From: Arthrobacter sp. ISL-5
Lineage (GTDB): Bacteria > Actinomycetota > Actinomycetes > Actinomycetales > Micrococcaceae
Reading direction: 5' to 3'
NCBI RefSeq assembly: GCF_018613835.1
Contig: NZ_JAGGPM010000024.1
Location: 1 to 64,000, forward strand
Length of the DNA: 64,000 nucleotides
Shown here: piece after piece, positions 60,012 to 64,000 of the stretch
How the letters are laid out: each line of letters opens with the position of its first letter
How positions within the stretch are numbered: position 1 is the first letter of the stretch
Notes under the pieces: model-generated
What the model saw: the letters and a program-made list of their open reading frames with translations, nothing else
Told to the model about the DNA's origin: nothing
Databases searched by the model: none
Position numbers and translations under genes: made by a program

Positions 60012-60835
60012 GACTCCTCACCCTCCGCACCGGGACCGGCACGACGAAGGCCGTCCGCCAGGACGGCGACACCCTGACCGAGATCGACGGCTTCGCCGAC
60101 GTCGGCGAACTCCTGAAGGACGCCTCCTGGGAGGCGACGGCGAAGGCAGCCAACGGCGCAACGCACGCGCTCGACGGCGCGGACCTCGCCGCCGTCGTGC
60201 CGTTCCCGGGCAAGATCATCTGCGTCGGGCATAACTACCGCAACCACATCAAGGAAATGGGCCGGGAGATCCCGGAGTACCCCACCCTGTTCGCCAAGTA
60301 CCAGGAATCCCTGATCGGACCGAACGACGACCTGGCGCTGCCGCAGGAATCCGACACCGTCGACTGGGAAGCCGAACTCGCCGTCGTGATCGGCAAGAAG
60401 GGACGCCGGATCAGCGAAGCCGACGCACCCGCCCACATCGCCGGGTACGCCGTGCTGAACGACGTGTCCATGCGCGACTACCAGTTCCGCACCATCCAGT
60501 GGCTGCAGGGCAAGACCTGGGAAAAGTCCACCCCGTTCGGCCCCGCACTGGTGACCAAGGACGAATTCAGTGCCGGCCCGATGATGACCTCGGCCGTGGA
60601 CGGCGAAGTCCAGCAGCAGACCCCCACCGGAGACCTCGTCTTCACCCCGGAGTTCCTGATCTCCTACATCTCCACCATCATCACGCTGAACCCCGGAGAT
60701 GTGATCGCCACCGGCACCCCCGGCGGAGTGGGCCATGCCCAGGACCCCAAGCGCTACCTGCAGGAAGGCCAGGTCCTGGTCACCACCATCGAGGGACTGG
60801 GCCAGTTGAAGAACCGCGTGGTCAAGGAAGCCTGA
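60008..60835 (+). CDS. fumarylacetoacetate hydrolase family protein (fumarylpyruvate hydrolase)
   Basis: This 275-residue metal-dependent hydrolase of the FAH fold has ICVGHNYRNHIKEMG, DTVDWEAELAVVIGKKGRRI with the acidic metal ligands, and GDVIATGTPGGVGHAQDP. In this operon it should cleave fumarylpyruvate to fumarate and pyruvate. It sits between the dioxygenase (ATGA overlap) and the isomerase gene (TGATG overlap). Confidence 0.92.
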   Translation: MRLLTLRTGTGTTKAVRQDGDTLTEIDGFADVGELLKDASWEATAKAANGATHALDGADLAAVVPFPGKIICVGHNYRNHIKEMGREIPEYPTLFAKYQESLIGPNDDLALPQESDTVDWEAELAVVIGKKGRRISEADAPAHIAGYAVLNDVSMRDYQFRTIQWLQGKTWEKSTPFGPALVTKDEFSAGPMMTSAVDGEVQQQTPTGDLVFTPEFLISYISTIITLNPGDVIATGTPGGVGHAQDPKRYLQEGQVLVTTIEGLGQLKNRVVKEA

Positions 60836-61587
60836 TGGTCGCCCGCCACGACCAGACGACGGACCCGGAGCTGCTTGCGGCACTGCTGCAGGCGCGCCGG
60901 GGCACGGCGTTCTTCGCCCGCAAGCTCAACGAACTCACCGACGCAGAGCTCGACGGCGCGTCCCTGCTGCCCGGCTGGACCCGCCGCCACGTGACGGCCC
61001 ACATCGGCTACAACGCGCGGGCCATCGCGCGGCTGGTCGAGTGGGCGGGCACCGGCGTGGAGACACCCATGTATGCCTCCACGTCGGTGCGGGACCACGA
61101 AATCAACTTCGGCGCCACACTGAGCCCGATCGCCCTGCGGAACCTGTTCGACCACTCAGCGGTCCACCTGAGCGTCGAATGGCGGGACCTGCCCGAGGAT
61201 GCCTGGCACCACAAAGTGCGGACGATCCAGGGCCGGGAAGTCCCTGCCACGGAAACGGTATGGATGCGCACCCGCGAAGTCTGGATGCACGCCGTCGACC
61301 TCGACAACGGCGCCACCTTCGCCGACATCCCGGCGCCCGTGCTGGAGCGGCTGCTCACGGACATCACCGGCGCCTGGAAGGCCCGCGGCACCGATGCGGG
61401 TCTCGTGGTCAAGGTAACGGACCGCGATCTCACGTTCGGGGACTCGACGTCGGCGTCCCCCACCGTGGTCTCCGGGCCCCTGGCCGCCGTCGTCGAATGG
61501 GCCGCAGGCCGCGGCCACGGCGGCGTCACCGCCAGCGGCCCCGCAGCCCCAAACGGTATGGTTCCGGCCGCCCCGAAGTGGATTTGA
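60835..61587 (+). CDS. maleylpyruvate isomerase (mycothiol-dependent type)
   Basis: This protein of about 250 residues has the DinB-like four-helix fold of actinobacterial maleylpyruvate isomerases: GASLLPGWTRRHVTAHIGYN near residue 45 and RTREVWMHAVDLDNGATFAD with the metal His residues. It converts maleylpyruvate to fumarylpyruvate with mycothiol as cofactor. The ATG at 60835 overlaps the stop of the hydrolase gene by one base. The operon ends in a strong terminator. Confidence 0.9.
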   Translation: MVARHDQTTDPELLAALLQARRGTAFFARKLNELTDAELDGASLLPGWTRRHVTAHIGYNARAIARLVEWAGTGVETPMYASTSVRDHEINFGATLSPIALRNLFDHSAVHLSVEWRDLPEDAWHHKVRTIQGREVPATETVWMRTREVWMHAVDLDNGATFADIPAPVLERLLTDITGAWKARGTDAGLVVKVTDRDLTFGDSTSASPTVVSGPLAAVVEWAAGRGHGGVTASGPAAPNGMVPAAPKWI

Positions 61588-61616
61588 GCCCTTCGCCGGC
61601 CGGATTCCGGCAGCAG

Positions 61617-61653
61617 ACCGGAAAAGCCCCCTCGACGAGGGGCTTTTCCGGTT
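61617..61653. terminator. intrinsic terminator after the gentisate operon
   Basis: ACCGGAAAAGCCCC and GGGGCTTTTCCGGT form a long perfect stem with a short loop, followed by TTCGTT. It lies between convergent genes and could work for both strands. Confidence 0.85.
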
Positions 61654-61682
61654 TCGTTGTCCGTATCCAAGGACTCATGCCC

Positions 61683-63164
61683 CTAGCCTGCGTAGGGGTC
61701 AGATATGCCGATGTATTGGGTGGTGGTGTACTCGGCTATGCCTTCGGATCCGCCCTCACGGCCGAGCCCTGATTGCTTGACGCCTCCGAATGGTGCTGCT
61801 GCGTTGGAAATGATGCCGGCGTTGAAGCCGACCATGCCGAATTCGATCTGTTCGGCCACGCGCAGCAGCCGGTTGAAGTCGCGGCTGTAGATGTAGGACG
61901 CGAGGCCGTATTCGCTGGCGTTGGCCAGCCGGATGGCGTCCTCTTCCGTGGCGAAGGTGGTGACCGGGGCGACGGGCCCGAAGATTTCCTGGCGGAGGAT
62001 CGCTGCGTCGTTCGGGACGTTGGCCAGGACGGTGGGCTGGTAGAAGTAACCGGGACCGTCCACGGGTGAGCCGCCGGTGATGGCGGTGGCACCGGCGTCG
62101 ACGGCGGCGCTCACCAGCGCATGCACGTCGTCGCGGGCACCGGCATCGATGAGCGGACCCACCTGGGTGGCCGGTTCGGTGCCGCGGCCCGTGGTCAGTG
62201 CCCCCATGGCCGCGGCGAACTTCCGGGTGAACTCGGCGGCCACGGATTCCTGGACCAGGAAGCGGTTGGCCGCGGTGCAGGCCTCGCCCATGTTCCGCAT
62301 CTTCGCGGCCATGGCCCCTTCGACGGCCTGGTCCAGATCGGCGTCCTCGAACACGATGAACGGGGCATTGCCGCCGAGCTCCATGGAGGTCCGCAGGACA
62401 TTCTGCGCGGCGTCGGCCATGAGGCGCTTGCCGACCGGGGTGGAGCCGGTGAAGGAGACCTTGCGCAGCCGCGGATCTGCCAGCAGCGGGCCGGAGATCC
62501 CGGACGCACTGCTGGATGAGACCACGTTCAGGACCCCGGCCGGGAGTCCAGCCTCCAGCATTATCTGTGCGAACAATTGGGAGGTGAGCGGGGTCAGCTT
62601 GGCCGGCTTGAGCACCATCGTGCACCCCGCGGCGACGGCGGGAGCAACCTTACGGGTGGCCATGGCCAAGGGGAAGTTCCAGGGCGTGATCAGCAGGCAG
62701 GGGCCCACGGGCTTGTGCTGGACAAGGATCTTGTTCTTGCCCTCGGGCGTCGTGAGGTAGCGGCCGTAGTCGCGGACGGTTTCCTCGGAGAACCAGCGCA
62801 GGAACTCGGCCCCGTAGGTCACCTCGCCGCGGGCTTCGGCCAGCGGTTTGCCCATCTCCAGGGTCATCAGCAGCGCGAAGTCATCGGCCCGTTCGGTGAC
62901 CAGGTCAAAGGCCCGCCGCAGGATTTCAGCGCGTTCGCGCGGGGCCGTCCTTGACCAGGTCTCTTGGGCCTTGTCGGCTGCATCAAGAGCGGCCATGGCG
63001 TCTTCGCTCCCGGCATCCGAAACAGAAATCAGGACCTTGCCCGTTGCCGGGTCCTCGACGTCGAAGACCTTGCCGGAGGCGGCGGCGATCCATTGCCCGC
63101 CAATCAGAAGGCCTGTAGGTACGGAGTCCAGGAGGCGGCTCTCCTGTTCGGTGGAATTGCTCAT
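61683..63164 (-). CDS. gabD: NAD(P)-dependent succinate-semialdehyde-type dehydrogenase
   Basis: This 493-residue aldehyde dehydrogenase has LLITPWNFPLAMATRKVAPA, SMELGGNAPFIVFEDADL with the general-base Glu, NMGEACTAANRFLVQ with the catalytic Cys, and EIFGPVAPVTTF. It is most like the GabD group that oxidises succinate semialdehyde; other semialdehydes are possible. ATG 63164 has an AGGAAGAAG site; the frame upstream to 63434 is spurious. It is 68 bases after a flavin reductase gene on the same strand. Confidence 0.9.
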   Translation of the reverse strand: MSNSTEQESRLLDSVPTGLLIGGQWIAAASGKVFDVEDPATGKVLISVSDAGSEDAMAALDAADKAQETWSRTAPRERAEILRRAFDLVTERADDFALLMTLEMGKPLAEARGEVTYGAEFLRWFSEETVRDYGRYLTTPEGKNKILVQHKPVGPCLLITPWNFPLAMATRKVAPAVAAGCTMVLKPAKLTPLTSQLFAQIMLEAGLPAGVLNVVSSSSASGISGPLLADPRLRKVSFTGSTPVGKRLMADAAQNVLRTSMELGGNAPFIVFEDADLDQAVEGAMAAKMRNMGEACTAANRFLVQESVAAEFTRKFAAAMGALTTGRGTEPATQVGPLIDAGARDDVHALVSAAVDAGATAITGGSPVDGPGYFYQPTVLANVPNDAAILRQEIFGPVAPVTTFATEEDAIRLANASEYGLASYIYSRDFNRLLRVAEQIEFGMVGFNAGIISNAAAPFGGVKQSGLGREGGSEGIAEYTTTQYIGISDPYAG

Positions 63165-63232
63165 TGATACTTCTTCCTCATGCGGCAGGATCAGTGGCCC
63201 GGGATTTTGTGGCCTCATCGTGGTTCGGGAGA

Positions 63233-63751
63233 TCAGGGAAGCTCGGCCAGCGCACCGCCGTCGTAGAAGTGCGCCGCCCTGTAGACGATGGGCTCTTTGT
63301 CGGCGACGGTCACGTGGCGGACGCGTCCGATGAACACAGTGTGGGTTTTCGCTTGGAAGCGTTCCCTGATCTCGGCTTCCAGTGAGGCCGCGGCGCCCGA
63401 GATCATTGGGGAGCCGTGCGGCGCCGGCGTCCACTCCACCTGGGCAAACTTGTTCTCACTCTTGCCGGCAAAGACACCCACCACATCCTTTTGGTCGTTA
63501 GCCATGATGTTTATACCCAGGTGGGTTGCCCTGAAGAGAGAGGGGTGGGTGCTGGAGCTGTGCTGGACGCAGACCATGACGACGGGCGGGTCGTAGGAGA
63601 TGGAGGCGTAGGCGTTCACGCACAGACCGCGTGGTTCGCCGTCGTCGTCCGTTGTGACTACAGTGACGCCGGTGACGAATTGCTTGTTAAAGGCACGGAC
63701 GAGCGTCGGGTCAACGTCGGGGGCCAGGGCCGGTGCGGTTGTGTCGTTCAT
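63233..63751 (-). CDS. flavin reductase family protein
   Basis: This 172-residue split-barrel flavin reductase has VTGVTVVTTDDDGEPRGLCV, YDPPVVMVCVQHSSSTHPSL, LGINIMANDQKDVVGVFAGK and AAASLEAEIRERFQAKTHTV. It supplies reduced FMN or FAD to a partner monooxygenase. ATG 63751 overlaps the stop of the upstream SnoaL-like gene by ATGA. The oxygenase partner is not in view and may lie beyond the edge; the fusion at 51185-53059 also needs reduced flavin. Confidence 0.87.
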   Translation of the reverse strand: MNDTTAPALAPDVDPTLVRAFNKQFVTGVTVVTTDDDGEPRGLCVNAYASISYDPPVVMVCVQHSSSTHPSLFRATHLGINIMANDQKDVVGVFAGKSENKFAQVEWTPAPHGSPMISGAAASLEAEIRERFQAKTHTVFIGRVRHVTVADKEPIVYRAAHFYDGGALAELP

Positions 63752-64000
63752 TCTGACTCCAGTGAAATGATGCCGAGGGCTGAGAGAAGCTGTCGCGGAT
63801 CCCACGTCACGTGTTCAGTGACGAGCTTGCCGTTGTTGAACACGCAGTGATTGGATCCGAAGGTATTGACGGAGCGCCGGGTAGGCGGTACGCCAAGGAA
63901 TTCGTTCCGGTGAGTGCCGGTGCTGTGCCAGAAGATGGCCATGTGGTCGCCGTCTTCGATGATCGCATCGATCGTGGTTTGCAGGTCCGGAAAGGCAGCG
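63748..64000 (-). CDS. SnoaL-like ester cyclase-type protein, partial at window edge
   Basis: The C-terminal 84 residues of an NTF2-like SnoaL protein are visible: AAFPDLQTTIDAIIEDGDHM, AIFWHSTGTHRNEFLGVPPT, and NGKLVTEHVTWDPRQLLSAL. The start lies beyond 64000. These proteins include polyketide cyclases and small lyases. It overlaps the flavin reductase gene by four bases, so it opens or continues an operon with the reductase and the aldehyde dehydrogenase. Confidence 0.8.
   Translation of the reverse strand, partial: AAFPDLQTTIDAIIEDGDHMAIFWHSTGTHRNEFLGVPPTRRSVNTFGSNHCVFNNGKLVTEHVTWDPRQLLSALGIISLESE

Noticed and set aside
1..64000. CRISPR array, tRNA, rRNA, prophage genes or integrase with attachment sites
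   Set aside because: No regularly spaced repeats, cloverleaf-like sequences, phage structural genes or integrase were recognised by eye.

Overview
The window reads as chromosomal DNA from a high-GC actinobacterium, most likely an Arthrobacter/Pseudarthrobacter-type member of the Micrococcaceae. The support is strongly C/G-ending codons, dense operons with ATGA/GTGA overlaps, a DinB-fold maleylpyruvate isomerase of the mycothiol-dependent type, the actinobacterial biotin synthase helper BsaP, and DtxR/IdeR-like iron boxes. The assignment to genus is inference. No rRNA, tRNA, CRISPR array or prophage was seen.

Layout. (1) 143-9655: a sugar-acid catabolic locus. It has a cupin protein, a LacI regulator, 2-hydroxyacid dehydrogenase, ManD-type mannonate dehydratase, fructuronate reductase, idonate-type dehydrogenase, an MHS transporter, KDPG aldolase and KDG kinase. 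Together these convert aldonates via 2-keto-3-deoxygluconate to pyruvate and glyceraldehyde-3-phosphate. (2) 9666-13746: a secreted lectin-like protein, a PucR regulator without a clear start, and a decaying amine-catabolism pair (nitrilase and flavin amine oxidase), both broken by small duplications and deletions. (3) 13746-17350: a hydro-lyase, an MHS transporter and a FadR-type regulator that share GTTGAAC operators. (4) 17372-24280: housekeeping-like single genes (lipid kinase, 2H phosphoesterase-like protein, hydrolase, DM13 protein, methyltransferase) and a P19-type iron lipoprotein with iron boxes. (5) 24355-36000: a plastic zone with an IS256 remnant, a mosaic secreted protein, one intact and one truncated ECF sigma system, and many half-genes (GNAT, VOC, RibD-like).

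(6) 36012-43427: a tightly coupled five-gene cassette, SWIM zinc finger - DUF5691 - MoxR AAA ATPase - DUF5682 - VWA. It has the architecture of an uncharacterised NTP-dependent effector/chaperone system and is the best candidate for an undescribed system here. (7) 43408-50628: an acyltransferase, then the biotin operon bioB-bsaP-bioA-bioF-bioD, ending in a cytochrome P450 that appears to lack the ExxR motif. (8) 50666-54967: a SnoaL-like protein, a GTP cyclohydrolase II fused to a flavin-dependent monooxygenase-like domain, and an ECF42-type sigma factor with its DGPF/YCII partner. (9) 55253-61655: a 3-hydroxybenzoate/gentisate pathway (hydroxylase, aromatic-acid transporter, IclR regulator, gentisate dioxygenase, fumarylpyruvate hydrolase, maleylpyruvate isomerase) with matching IclR operators; the transporter runs into the hydroxylase with no stop codon. 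(10) 61683-64000: an operon running in from the right edge with a SnoaL-like protein, a flavin reductase and a succinate-semialdehyde-type dehydrogenase.
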